Shown piece by piece: positions 23,859-35,740 of a stretch of DNA of 64,000 nucleotides. Position 1 is the stretch's first letter. Each line of letters begins with the position of its first letter. The position numbers and the translations under genes were made by a program. The notes beneath the pieces are model-generated. The model did not search any database. It saw only the letters and a list, made by a program, of their open reading frames with translations, and was not told where the DNA came from. The DNA comes from Elymus sibiricus (taxonomy: Eukaryota; Streptophyta; Magnoliopsida; Poales; Poaceae), in assembly GCA_039707655.1 (NCBI GenBank), contig CM077676.1:241880866-241944865 (forward strand), in the 5' to 3' direction.

Positions 23859-26800
23859 GATGACACACCTAATGCCACTGAATGGGTCCTGGATAGTGAC
23901 TACACGAATCACATGACTGGTGATAGGAATTTACTCACTGATGCTCCCCTCACTTCGTCTCATCTGAAGCATATCACTTACGCCGACAAAGGGAAAAGCA
24001 AGGTATTGGGTCTAGGTAAGGTTGCTATCTCAAAGGACCGACACATGGAAAAAGTGATGCTTGTCGAATCCCTTGGATACAACCTCATGTTCGTCTCAAT
24101 GCTTTGTGATCTTGATATGATTGTCATCTTTGGCAAATATAGATGTATTGTGCTGTTGGACTCTAACAAATCCAAAGTCTTCGAAGGCTTTAGGAAAGGT
24201 GATTTGTACATTGTAGATTTCTCACTAGGTCCTCAGCCTGCCACGTGTTTGCTGGCAAAAGCTTCAGAGTGCTGGCTATGGCATCGACGCCTTGGACACG
24301 CTGGCATGAGAAATTTGAGCACACTTGTCAAGAAGAAGCACACCATTGGCGTCGAGGGCGTCAAATTCATCAAAGATCATCTGTGTTGTGCTTGTGAATC
24401 TGGAAAAATGACCAGATCAAAGCATGCGGCTAAAAAAATCATGACCACTACTCGTCCTTTTGAATTACTTCATATGGATCTGTTTGGTCCTACCCATTAT
24501 GCCACACTAACCAATGCAGCATCACTCTACGGATTCGTCATAGTTGATGACTACACTCGTTACACCTGGGTGCACATCATTTCATTCAAGACTGAAGTAC
24601 TGGATGTCTTCAGACGATTCTCCAATCAATCCATGACGAATTATGATCTCAAGATCAAGCACATCAGGAGCGACAACGACACCGAGTTCAAGAACACAGG
24701 CCTTGATGACTATCTTGATGAACTTGGTATCACTCATGAGCTCTCTGCTCCCTACACGCCTCAGCAGAATGGAGTCGTGGAGCGCAAGAGCAGGACACTC
24801 ATCGAGATGGCTCGCACTATGCTTGATGAATACAAGACTCCTCTTCGATGGTGGCCTGAAGCAATTGAGACTGCATGTCATATCATCAATCGGGTATATC
24901 TTCACAAATTCCTCAAGAAGACCTCTTATGAGCTCCTCACTGACAAGAAACCCAATGTGAGTTATTTCAAAGTCTTCGGTGCTAAATGCTGGATTAGAGA
25001 TCCTCATCACAGTTCTAAATTTGCATCGAAAGCACATGGGGGTTTTATGCTTGGTTACGGAAAGGACTCGCACACCTACAGAGTCTTCAACACCTATCAC
25101 AACAAGGTTGTTAAAACTGTAGATGTGCGGTTCGATGAAACTAATGGCTCGCAAAGAGAGCACCTGCCTCCTATGCTAGATGAAATGCCTCCTGAGGAAT
25201 CTATCAAGCTAATGGGCACCGATGAAATTGTGCCTAGTGAAGAAATAGCTGATGAAGATGTAGTTATTCCTCGTCGTGAAGAAACTGCTGAACCTGAAGA
25301 AAATGATGTTGAGGATTCTGCACAACAACAACAGCAAGGCCCTCGTCCAACACATCCACGAGTGGCGAATGAAGTGCAGATTGAGAAAATCCTCGACAAC
25401 ATCAATGCACTTGGTCCACTCACTCGCTCAAGAGCTTCACATCTAGCTAACTTTTGTGGGCATTACGCGTTTGTCTCTATTTCAGAGCCCACCAAAGTTG
25501 ATGAAGCATTTCTGGAACCTGAATGGATTCAACGAATTGCATCAATTCGAGCTCAACAACATGTGGGAGCTTGTCAAGCGTCCCGATCCACGCAAGCACA
25601 GTGTCATCGGCACCAAGTGGATCTACCACAACAAACAAGACGAAAATGGCCAAGTGGTGAGGAATAAGGCCCGTCTTGTAGCTCAAGGCTACACACAGGT
25701 TGAGGGTATTGATTTCGATGAAACATTTGCACCTGTTGCTAGGCTTGAAGCTATTCGTGTACTGCTTGCATATGCTAACCATCACAATATTCTCTTATAT
25801 CAAATGGATGTGAAAAGTGCATTCCTCAATGGTAAGCTTGAGGAAGAAGTAACCACCAGGTTTTGAGGACCCAAAGCATCCTGACAAAGTCTTCAGACTC
25901 AACAAGGCTCTCTATGGCCTCAAGCAAGCCCCGAGGGCTTGGTATGATACACCGAAGGAGTTTCTGAAGAAAAAGGGTTTCAAACCCGGTTCACTTGACC
26001 CTACTCTTTACACAAAATCTTATGATGGTGAACTGTTCATATGCCAAATATATGTTGATGATATTATCTTTGGTTGCACCAACAAGCGATACAGTGACGA
26101 ATTTGCATATATGATGCGTGAAGAATATCAGATGTCTATGATGGGGGGGGGTTGAAATTCTTCCTCGGGCTTCAAATTTGTCAACAACCCAATGGCATCT
26201 TCATTTCTTAGGAGAAATATCTCAAAGACTGCCTGAAGAAATTCGGCATGCAAGACAGCAAAGGCCTCAAGATACCAATGCCAACAAATGGTTAACTCTG
26301 CACTGACAAAAATGGTAAATATTTCGATCAGAAGGTATATCGCTCCATCATTGGTTCGCTGCTTTACCTATGTGCATCTAGGCCAGATATTATGCTTAGT
26401 GTTTGCATGTGTGACCGCTTTCAAGCGTCACCAAAGGAATCACACCATCAGGCTGTGAAGCAAATTCTTCGATATTTAGCTCACACACCAACGCTTGGAT
26501 TATGGTGTCCCAAGGGCTCGTCACTTGATCTTGCTGGATTTTCTGATTCTGATTATGCTGGAGATCGTGTGGATCGCAAGTCTACATCAGGCACATGCCA
26601 TTTCCTTGGACGATCACTTGTCTGTTGGTCCTCAAAGAAGCAGAACAATGTCTCACTTTCCACAGCCGAGGCTGAGTACATTGCCACAGGTGCCTGCTGC
26701 TCACAGCTACTATGGATGAAGCAGACCCTCAACAATTATGGCTTCAATGTGAAGAAAGTGCCACTCTACTGCGACAATGAGAGTGCCATCAAGATCGCCC

Positions 26801-27006
26801 ACAGCCCAGTGCAACACTCAAGGACGAAGCACATTCAGATTCGTCACCATTTTCTTCGTGATCATGTGCTGACGGGAGACATCGTCATCAACCACGTGAA
26901 GACTGAAGACCTGCTTGCATATATCTTCACAAAGCCTTTGGATGAGAGAAGGTTTTGCATGTTGCGGTGTGAGCTAAACATCCTAGAATCTTCGAATGTC
27001 CTTTGA
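23859..27006 (+). pseudogene. pol of the SIRE-like element: protease-integrase-RT-RNase H, broken
   Basis: Protease site reads WVLDSDYTNHMTG, where family members have LDSGCT, so the catalytic DSG is damaged. GAG-pre-integrase (LWHRRLGHAGMRNLSTLV, CESGK) and the integrase core follow (HMDLFGP, IRSDNDTEF, QQNGVVERK). RT is spread over three frames: [51 protein letters not shown], and the catalytic YVDD at about 26055. RNase H runs 26500-27006 (GFSDSDYAGDRVDRKSTSG, STAEAEYIA, FTKPLDE). Frameshifts occur near 25530, near 25855 and at a run of G at 26144-26153; stops occur near 26210 and 26295. Confidence 0.9.
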
Positions 27007-28305
27007 AAAGGACACACATCCTAACGCTTATGCATTATTGATGACTTTGATGCGCAACACACGAAGTAACGTTTTTCTTCAATCAATGAAGACTAACCCT
27101 CTAAGTGTGAAGAAATTAATGAAGAATTTGAGTCTCAGAACCCTGCGACAATTGTACGCGGTGTCAGAAATCATCATAATTCTTATACGGTGGGTAACGC
27201 CACCACCCTCTTCTTGACCTTCTTCAATTTGAGTTTTTCATCATTTGCTATTTCGTCAAACTTTTTCAAATTCGTCATTTGAGGTTGTTCTTCATTGCTT
27301 GAGCTAATTCTTCCTATATATATATTTGAGTTTTTCATGTCCTCAACAGCATTCACATATTGCTAATTCTTCAAATTACTTTTTTTGTCTATGTGAATGT
27401 GATCAGACCCGCTCCCCTCTATGTTAAACTCAAACCACTCTGTTCACAATCTCTTCATGTGCGTTCTAATTGACACCGTTCAAAGTCTTCACTGTGTCCT
27501 TGTCAGCTGAAGAAATTCCGAACACACTTTAAAATTTTCAAATCAAATTTTTGGCGGTTGCCACAGTAACTTAATCCCATGCATCCGATGCGTGGATAAG
27601 CGCACTCAAAATGCATGTGTGACGCGTGTCGCTGAAATGCGAATCGCCAGGGGCTTATCCATCCAAAATCTTCGAACCGCTCGTTTTTCACCGCGCCTAT
27701 ATAAAGGCTTGACCCCTTCAACCTTAACTCACTTCACTTCTCGCGCCCCTATCGCTCTCACTCCCAAACCCTAGCGCCGCCGCTGGAATTCATCGCCGCC
27801 GGAGAAGAAGAGCTTCACTGCCTCGACTTCTTTGCCGTCGTACTCGCGCCGGCCGTGGATTTCTTCACCTCTGCCGCTGCCATAGCTTTCTTTCGTCGCC
27901 AAGTTAGGGCACGAAAGATCTGAGCTAACGATTTCCTTCAACTCGTCGTCCAGTTCTTCAAGTTCATCCTTGGGGTAATTAAAATTTTATTTTACTACCC
28001 AAGTTTGATCTTTTTACCACCTAAAATTCTTCAAGTGCTGTTTTTACTACATCTTTCCAATTCTTCAGCACCTCCTTCTGGCCAGTCTTGGTTATTTCAC
28101 CTAAGTTATGCTTAACGTTTAGATTCCTCAATTGTGCAATTGCCTCAATTTGTACAACTCTGGAACCTAAGTCAAGAACACTTAGTGAATTTCTTCAAGA
28201 CGATAAGGGTCAATTTCCTCAACTAGATTTATTTAAAAAACATCTGAGAACGCATGTGACTCTTCCCAATTTCCTCGCAACTATACTCTGTTCACAGGTA
28301 CACAT
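27007..28305 (+). promoter_or_regulatory. Spacer between pol and extra ORF, with plant-promoter-like layout
   Basis: No ORF supported. TATATAAA at 27698-27705 is followed by a C-rich leader (AAACCCTAGCGCCGCCG) as in many grass nuclear genes. A possible intron runs from GTAATT near 27975 to TTCACAG near 28296, ending just before the ATG at 28306. This suggests the extra ORF is expressed from its own promoter. Inference only. Confidence 0.4.
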
Positions 28306-30586
28306 GTCTGCCGACGAATCTCTAGGTTCTCATCAACTTAATTCATTTGTAGCATTGCTTGAGGAAAATCTTCAGACTTCTTCAGAAACGTCAAAAGTTC
28401 AAATCCCTTAGTTGAAGAAAATGGATGATGGTAAAAAGCCTCAGAAGGGAGGCAAACGGAAAGAGGAGCACACTGCTTTCAAGATCCCTGAGGACTTATA
28501 CTCAGGGTATTGCACGCCTGATGAAGAAATTCATGGGAAAGAGACTGACAAGCAACAAAAAACACGTATGCAAAAGATCAAGAGGTACTGGTCATATGAG
28601 TGGAGAGACTACAAATACGTCACTCCCAAGTACATGAAGGATTTCGCTGTCAAGCCTCCATGCAAGAGGCCTCCACTAGCTCCTGGTCAGACTGCTGATC
28701 CTACCAGTGTGAGAAGGGGTGAAGAATTCCCCAAAGAATGGGCTAAGCGTCAAGCTAAATTGCAGAAGCAGGCTTAGAAGGCCGTTGAAGAATTCAACAG
28801 GGCCACAAAGGCATCAGCAGATGCTGGTGCTGGTTCAAGTGGTAGTGCACCGAAGAAGGCTATGAAGAAGAAGCCGACTCAAAAGCCAAAGCCTTCAGCT
28901 GATATGCCTTCACAACCAAAATCTTCAGCTTCAAGACCTTCAGCTCCAAAGCCCTCTGCGGCCAAGACATCATTTTCAAAGGCTTCAGTTCCTAAAGCAC
29001 CTTCGGCACCAAGTTCGTCAGTGCCTCCGTCAGCCGTCAGTTCTTCAGTGGCTGCTGCAAGAGCTTCAACGCCAGTCGTGCTCGCATCCTGCCAGCGCAC
29101 TGAAGGTTTTCATACTGCCACCATTGCAGCATCAAGTGCCTCATCTAGTGGTCATATTTCGTCAAACACGCCCAAGCTGAAGAAGAAAGCCACTGCAGGC
29201 CGTGGAACTAGGCCCAACCCCAGAACGAAGATGAGCTTGCTGAGTTTGTCCAGAGAAGGATGGAAGAGGCTGCCCGTGCTAAGAATACCACAGTTCGCTT
29301 TCTTCTTGATCCTAAGAAGATTCTGGACTTCATTGAAATATGGCGCAAGAAGCCAGATACGCCACTTGACGACCTTGACTTACCTCCTGGTCCAAGCCAT
29401 GTGCTGTCTTCATTTATCTTGACAGAGAAGCACAAGATTGCGCAAGCAAAGCTTGTGAAGAAACAATAGCTTCAGAAAGAGAGGGAGCTGAAGAAAAACA
29501 GGCTTACCATATCTCCACAGCAACTTGTAGCACTACAATCCGAGATCCAACAGCTGTCTGATGAATATGAACGACAGGCAAACCATTGATGTGGTGTGCG
29601 TGACAGGTTCATCAGCGCCGCCAAGCAAGTGGTTGACGGCCACAACAAGCGGGAGGCTGCCATTGGTCAAGCACCTCCCTCAAGCTCCTCAGCTTCACCA
29701 CCAGCTCCTCAGGCCAGTGAGACTGTGCCTTCACCTCCTCCGCAAGACCAAGCCAGGGCAGCTGAAGAAGTTGCGCCTGAAGAAACTGCCAGGGCGACTG
29801 CATCAGTCGTGCCTGATGAAATTGCTCAACCAAGTTCCTCAGCTGCAGTGCCTGAACAGTCTTCATCTTTGAAGCTCATCTCACTTCCTTTTGCATCAGA
29901 AGTGAAGAAATCAAAGGCAGCTGAGAAGAGAAAAGCTACAGCACCCCCTACCACTGAGACAGTGAAGAAACTGAAGACGGCTCCAATGTCTTCAGTAGAG
30001 CCAATCGATGTCATACCAATCTCATCAGCACCTCCAACTCGCAACACTGAAGAACTTCAGATAGTTCCATATGGTGTGGATTATGTCATCCCACCTGCTG
30101 ATGAAGATCGTGATACCCACTCTGCTGCTTCCACAGAGCAGGTGGATGAAGAAATTGAAGTTGAAGAAGATTCTTCTCTTCACATGGTATCATCGCGGAA
30201 ACCACAGCCAGTCCAAGTGATTGAAGAAAATGCCGCTTCAACTGGAAGCGATGAAGCTACTGATGAGGACATGGATATTGACGGTTCCACCACACCTTAT
30301 ATTCATGACGATTTCTGAAATGTAGCACACCAGAAATCGCCCGCCACCACGCCTCTCACACAAGTACCTCGGTCGCCAGCTATCACTGAGGAAATTCATA
30401 CTGGTTCTGAAGGACGTCAATCATCCCTTCAGACCATTACTGAAGAAGTTCCAGCTGCATCAGCTGAAGAAATTGTGCAACCAGTGACTATTGAAGAAGT
30501 TGCACCTTCTCCTCCTCCTTAACAAGATGAGCCAGCACCCTTAGCAAATTCTGACACTGTTCCATTTGCAACCGCTGAGGAAGTTG
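28306..30586 (+). pseudogene. Extra ORF after pol (env position) of the SIRE-like element, degenerate
   Basis: Starts at ATG 28306 (MSADESLGSHQLNSF). The same frame continues past stops at 28409-28411 and 28775-28777. Pieces in order: a Lys-rich part with YWSYEWRDYKYVTPKYMKDF; a Ser/Ala/Pro-rich linker (28900-29160); a piece in another frame with AAARKN-like region and FLLDPKKILDFIEIWRKKPD (29260-29470); a Gln/Glu-rich piece; then a long acidic Ser/Pro-rich tail (29596-30520) with many EE pairs. Nearly 750 codons in all. No signal peptide or membrane span, so an envelope role is not supported. No family recognised beyond extra ORFs of related copia elements. The end is lost at the CACTA junction. 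Confidence 0.6.
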
Positions 30587-31924
30587 CCGTCTGTAAATAA
30601 AAATGCAGACGACAAAATATCTTTGCCGTCTGCGTTTTTTCTTACAGACGGCAAAGAGCTCTCTTTGCCGTATGTAAAAAAAATGCAAACGACACAATTT
30701 TTGCCGTCTACTTTTTTTTACAGACGGCAAAGTGAGCTCTTTGTCGTCTGTAAGAAAAAACGCAGATGGCAAAGAGAAAACACACTCCCACGGATCGATG
30801 AGGTCGCACAATCGCAGCCAACCCCATCACTCTGTCTCTCCCAGATCTCTCTCCCATGCCCGACCCCACCACGTTCTCTCTCCCCCTTATCCCGCACGAT
30901 CTCCCTCTCTCGTCTCTCTCTCGTACCTCTCTGTCTCTCTCTGCCGCACGTACGCAGCCCACCCCCACCACCTCGCCCGCATCCCGATCCACTCGCCGGC
31001 GCCACCAGCCGCGGCTCCTCCGCCCGGCGAACCCTCCGCCACCGCCGGCAGACCTCCGTCCTCCCCTTCCTCTGCTCCGCCTCCTCTGGCTCCCTCCTTC
31101 CCCTTCCTCTCCCACTGCAACGCGCCACAAGGTGCGGGCAGGGCGGCCGGCGCGGGAGGCCGTTGCGGCTCCTCCAGCGGGGCGGGCGGCGCGACCGGCG
31201 CGAGTAGGGCACGGCCGCTGCGGGTGGCTCGACCGACGCCAGCAGGGCACGACTGCTACGGGCAGGGCGGCCAGCGTGGGAGGCCGCAGCGAGTGACGCG
31301 CGGGCGGGCGTGCGGCGTCAGCAGGGCGTGCACAAGAGGCGGGCGTGCGGCGCCAGCAGGGCACGTCCGGCGCGGGAGGCCGCTGCGGGCAGGGGCACGG
31401 CTCCGGTTGCTGCTGCGGGCCGGCGCGGGCAGGACGGCCAACGTCTCCTCCGTTTGGGTCCGATTGGTGCTGTGGGCCGGCGCGGGCAGGGCGGCCAGCG
31501 TCTCCTTCGTTCGGCTCCGATTGTTGCTGTGGACACGAACAACAAACATAACACTAACGATGAACAGACGGACATGAACGGGACACGAACGCGGAACAGA
31601 CGGAACAGACAGACACGAACGATGAACGACGGCGTGGCTTCTGTACCGCGTTTAATTTTTTTTATCCCATTCTTTGCCGTATGTGGGTTGCTCAGCTGAC
31701 GGCAAAGATGCTCACTTTGCCGTCTGTGGGTTGCTCGGCTGACGGCAAAGATGCTCACTTTGCCGTCTGTTATTAATTTTGGCTGACGGCAAAGTTCTCT
31801 TTGCCGATTAGGCTTTGCCGACTATGTTTGCCGTTAGCCAGCAGACGACAAAATCTTTGGCGTCTGTATTCCTGCCTTTGCCGTCTGTACTTGCCTGACG
31901 GCAAACTGCCTGATTCCTGTAGTG
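30587..31924 (+). mobile_element. Truncated CACTA transposon with TTTGCCGTCTG subterminal repeats
   Basis: The right end reads TTCCTGTAGTG, so the reverse complement begins CACTACAGGAA, a CACTA terminus. Both flanks (30590-30780 and 31665-31915) hold many direct and inverted copies of TTTGCCGTCTG, the expected transposase-binding subterminal array. The left CACTA terminus is missing. The centre (30790-31560) is very GC-rich with imperfect GGGCAGGGCGGCC repeats and begins like a gene leader (CTCTCTC tracts). No transposase gene. Confidence 0.75.
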
Positions 31925-32762
31925 ACGGTCATGTATGAGAAGGGCATTTATGACATTTTATGTCGGGTTGCCCCGTGGCTATAAATAGCCGCCCCCACAA
32001 CCACTAGTTGGTTGGCTGCTCTAGAGAGAACTTGACACTTGTCATTTGAGATCAACCCTTCCTCTGACGACTTTGTGAGAACCCAAGTGAGGAAAAACCC
32101 AACCAGAGCCAAAGTGATTGAGCATCACTGAAGAAGTTGTGTGTGATCCGACACTTATTACCTTTGAAGACTGTCATTCTTCCACATGGTTAGGCGTCAT
32201 GTTCTGAGCACCCAAGAGTAATTGTGGCGTGCCGGTGAACAAGTCTGTGAAGGTTTTGGAAGTCTACCTTGAAGACTTACCACGAGTGATTGGGCGAGGA
32301 GTAAGTGACCTTAGCTCAAGAGGAATACGGTGAGGACTAAGTGTCCTATGAGGTAAAACTCAGCCGCCTCAACCAGACGTATAGTTGATACAGCAACTGG
32401 AACTGGTCTACCAAATCGCTGTGTCTTCACCAAGCCTACCTGGTTTCAAATTCCTCACCCCTTACCTTTACGCAATTCCGTTGCTGAAGATCGTGTGTTT
32501 ACATTTCTGAAGAATTTGAACTAAAGACTTTCATCATGCTGTTTTTCATTTCTTCAGTTCATCTTCCTCATGCATGCCTGCTTGTATGATCACATGTTCT
32601 TCACTTGTATGTATTTCATATGCATGCTATATGTATCTGTGTTGATCTAGTTTCGCCTCTGTTTCTATTTCTTCACTCTGATTTTCGTCAAAGTCCTCGG
32701 AGTTTGACGAATTTCTAAAAATCTCCCATTCACCCCCCTCTAGGAGTTATCCCGCGATTTCA
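31925..32762 (+). repeat. 3' LTR of the SIRE-like element, 5'-truncated (838 bp)
   Basis: Corresponds to about 21045-21885 of the 5' LTR. It ends GCGATTTCA before the target duplication. The first 550 bases or so are absent, replaced by the CACTA end. TATAAATA at 31980-31987 is kept. Confidence 0.82.
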
Positions 32763-35669
32763 GGATTTCTAGGTCCAGATTTAGAGATGAGGAAGAGCAA
32801 GCTGTACTAGTCAACCACCGTCGACTGCACAGGAAGGGCTGGCTGGGGCAAGGTGGCGACCGCCGCCGCCGAGACTAGATTAGAGAACGAGGATGAGTTT
32901 TGGGCCGCCGTTGTTGGTGGGAATGAGCTGGACGATACGATGAAAAGAGCTGCTGGGACGATGCCTATCTTGAGGGGGGGTTCGCTAAAGTGGGCCTTCT
33001 CCAAGGATGTAATTATGAATTCTACCATTGACTAGATCGGAAACCCACTTGAGCCTATCTGTGTCGCTCGCTACACATCTAACGACCCATAACGCTGGAT
33101 CGTACGATCTCACTCCAATCACAGATCTCATACAAGTCTCTCCCGGGTTAGGAACGGGGGCTGGGGCTTGAGGTTGTCGCAACCGCGGGAGTGCGGGAGG
33201 ACGCGGCTAGGTTTTCACTCAACACGGTGCTGCTGCCATTTTATAACCCATATATGAAATGACAAAAATGCCTCGGTGGGGGCAAGGATAGTACATTTTG
33301 ATGCAATTGGAATTTATCTGACGGTTGAAGTTGATCGGGTAAATATCCAACGACTCACAGCGATTTGGATCGAGATCCAGCGGTCCGTGTCACAAGAAGA
33401 TTCTGATCGGACGGCCGAGAAGCTCTAAGCTCTGAGGAGGCTCTGGTTAATACGTGAATCTAACTATATTGCATACTGAAAAGTAATGTGTGTTTATTAG
33501 AAGCACCACAATCAGATAAAATTTCTTGATTACCGTAGATGGTAGCAGGCACCAAAATTGGGCACTCAACTTAAAACAAACTAGTACTAGCACGATCCAA
33601 TGCGGGTGGATCAAGATATACAAATACTACTTATCCTTGCAATTAAACTGTAGTTACCACTAACTGTATCCCTTACAAAAGATATTCTAGCCGACAAGTC
33701 CATTGCCCTCGGTAAGTCCCAAATATCACCACCAGAACAAGCATGGAACGAAACCATATACCCCGGTGCTGGTCAGCATTAGATGGAGACAGGATCCGGG
33801 GAAGAGATTTCGTGGTCTACGGTTAGTTGAGATTGAAGAGTTGGCTAGAACAAGGGTGCTACGGGAGGGGATTTCTAGGTCCAGATTTAGAGATGAGGAA
33901 GAGCTAGATGTACTAGTCAACCACCGTCGACTTCAAAGGAAGGGCTGGCTGGGGCAAGGTGGCGACCTCCGCCGCCGGGACTAGATTAGAGAACGGGGAT
34001 GAGTTTTGCGCCGCCGCCGTTGGTGGGAATGAGCTGGACGATAGGACGAAAAGAGCTGCTGGGACGACGCCTATGTTGAGGGGGTTTTCGCTAAAGTGGG
34101 CCTTCTCCAAGGATGTAATTACGAATTGTACCATTGACCAGATCGGAAACCCACCTGAGCCTATCTGTGCCTCTCGCTACACATCTAACGGCCCATAACG
34201 CTGGATCGTACGATCTCACTCCAATCCCAGATCTCATACAAGTCTCTCTCGGGTTAGGAATGGGGGCTGGGGCTGAGGTTGGCGCGACCACGCGAGTGCG
34301 GGAGGACGCGGCTAGGTTTTCACTCAACACGGTGCTGCTGCCATTTTATAACCCATATATGAAATGGCAAAAATGCTCGGTGGGGGCAAGGATATTACAT
34401 TTTGATGCAATTGGAATTTATCCGACGGCTGAAGTTGATCGGGTAAATATCCAACGACTCACAGCGATTTGGATTGAGATCCGACGGTCCGTGTCGCGAG
34501 GAGATTCTGATCGGACGGCCGAGAAGCTTTAAGCTCTGAGGAGGCTCAGGTTCATACGTGAATCTAACTATATTGCATACTGAAAAATAATGCGTGTTTA
34601 TTAGAAGCACCACAATCAGATAAAATTTCTTGATTACCGTAGATGGTAGTAGGCACCAAAATTGGGCACTCAACTTAAAACAAACCAGTACTAGCACGAT
34701 GCCATGCGGGTGGATCAAGATATACAAATACTACTTGTCCTTGTAATTAAACTGTACTTACCACTAACTGTATCCCTTACAAAAGATGTTCTAGCCGACA
34801 AGTCCATTGCCCTCGGTAAGTCCCTAATATCACCACCAGAACAAGCATGGAGCGAAACCATATACCCCGGTGCTCGTCGGCATTAGATGGAGACAGGAGG
34901 ATCTGGGAAGAGATTTCGTGGTCTATGGTTAGCTGAGATTGAAGAGTTGGCTGGAACAAGGGTGCCACGGGAGGGGATTTCTATGTCCAGATTTAGAGAT
35001 GAGGAAGAGCTAGCTGTACTAGTCAACCACCGTCGACTGCAAAGGAAGGGCTGGCTGGGGCAAGGTGGCGACCGTCGCCGCTGGGACTAAATTAGAGATC
35101 GGGGATGAGTTTTGCGCCGCCGTCGTTGGTGGGAATGCGCTGGACGATCGGACGAAAAGAGCTGCTGGGACGACGCCTATCTTGAGGGGTTTTTCGCCAA
35201 AGTGGGCCTTCTCCAAGGATGTAATTGCGAATTGTACCATTGACCAGATCGGAAACTAACCTGAGCCTATCTGTGCCGCTCGCTACACATCTAACGGCCC
35301 ATAACGCTGGATCGTACGATACGCCAATCCCAGATCTCATACAAGTCTCTCTCGGGTTAGGGATGGGGGCCGTGGCATGAGGTTGGCGCGACCACGCGAG
35401 TGCGGGAGGACGCGGCTAGGTTTTCACTCAACACGGTGCTGTTGCCATTTTATAACCCATATATGAAATGACAAAAATGCCTCGGTGGGGGCAAGGATAT
35501 TACCTTTTGATGCAATTGGAATTTATGCGACGGCTGAAGTTGATCGATTAAATATTCAACAACTCACAGCGTTTTGGATCGAGATCCGACGATCTGTGTC
35601 GCCAGGGGATTCCGATCGGATGGCCGAGAAGCTCTGAGCTCTAAGGAGACTTAGGTTGAGACGTGAATC
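32763..35669. repeat. Tandem array of about 1.1-kb units, right part, abutting RER1
   Basis: Unit B resumes at 32763. Unit C starts near 33288 and unit D near 34388. A partial unit E runs from about 35500 to 35669, where it stops at CGTGAATCT and unique RER1 leader sequence begins. With the left part there are four full-length units and a fraction. Units A and D differ at roughly 6% over the first 180 bp by eye. Confidence 0.87.
35203..35301 (+). promoter_or_regulatory. Candidate upstream promoter motifs of RER1 within array unit D
   Basis: TGGGCC at 35203-35208 and GGCCCA at 35296-35301 resemble plant site II elements, 440-540 bp before the RER1 ATG. A TTAAATA at 35548-35554 is present in the last unit only, where other units read GGTAAATA. 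The array ends about 70 bp before the ATG, so the promoter must include array sequence. The individual sites are unproven. Confidence 0.3.
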
Positions 35670-35740
35670 TATGGGATGGGATGGGATGCCATCAGGGGGC
35701 GTTGCTGCACGAGATCCCCAACCCGAGTCCGCTCAACGCC

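Larger units (their letters stand above)
20493..32762 (+). mobile_element. SIRE/Maximus-like Ty1/copia retrotransposon with extra ORF (12.3 kb)
   Basis: Flanked by a 5-bp target duplication GGATT (20488-20492 and 32763-32767) inside an array unit, so both ends are exact. Order: 5' LTR, primer site, gag, protease, integrase, RT, RNase H, then a promoter-like spacer and a long extra ORF, a CACTA fragment, and the remains of the 3' LTR. Integrase before RT marks it as copia. The extra ORF after pol and the long length suit the SIRE/Maximus lineage, an inference from layout. Gag-pol carries several stops and frameshifts. The start of the 3' LTR and the polypurine tract are missing next to the CACTA fragment. 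Confidence 0.9.

Noticed and set aside
30566..31577. Long overlapping ORFs on both strands of the CACTA core
   Set aside because: High GC suppresses stop codons in all frames; the translations are low-complexity Arg/Pro/Ala.
30590..31915. Regular TTTGCCGTCTG repeats resembling a CRISPR array
   Set aside because: Spacing is irregular, both orientations occur and the block ends in a CACTA terminus; these are transposon subterminal repeats in a plant genome.
18785..34727. Minus-strand ORF of 107-110 codons conserved in three array units (18785-19108, 19900-20232, 34395-34727)
   Set aside because: It follows from the units being near-identical copies. It is broken in unit C near 33300, has no recognisable domain, and its C-terminus is the array's AT-rich edge.
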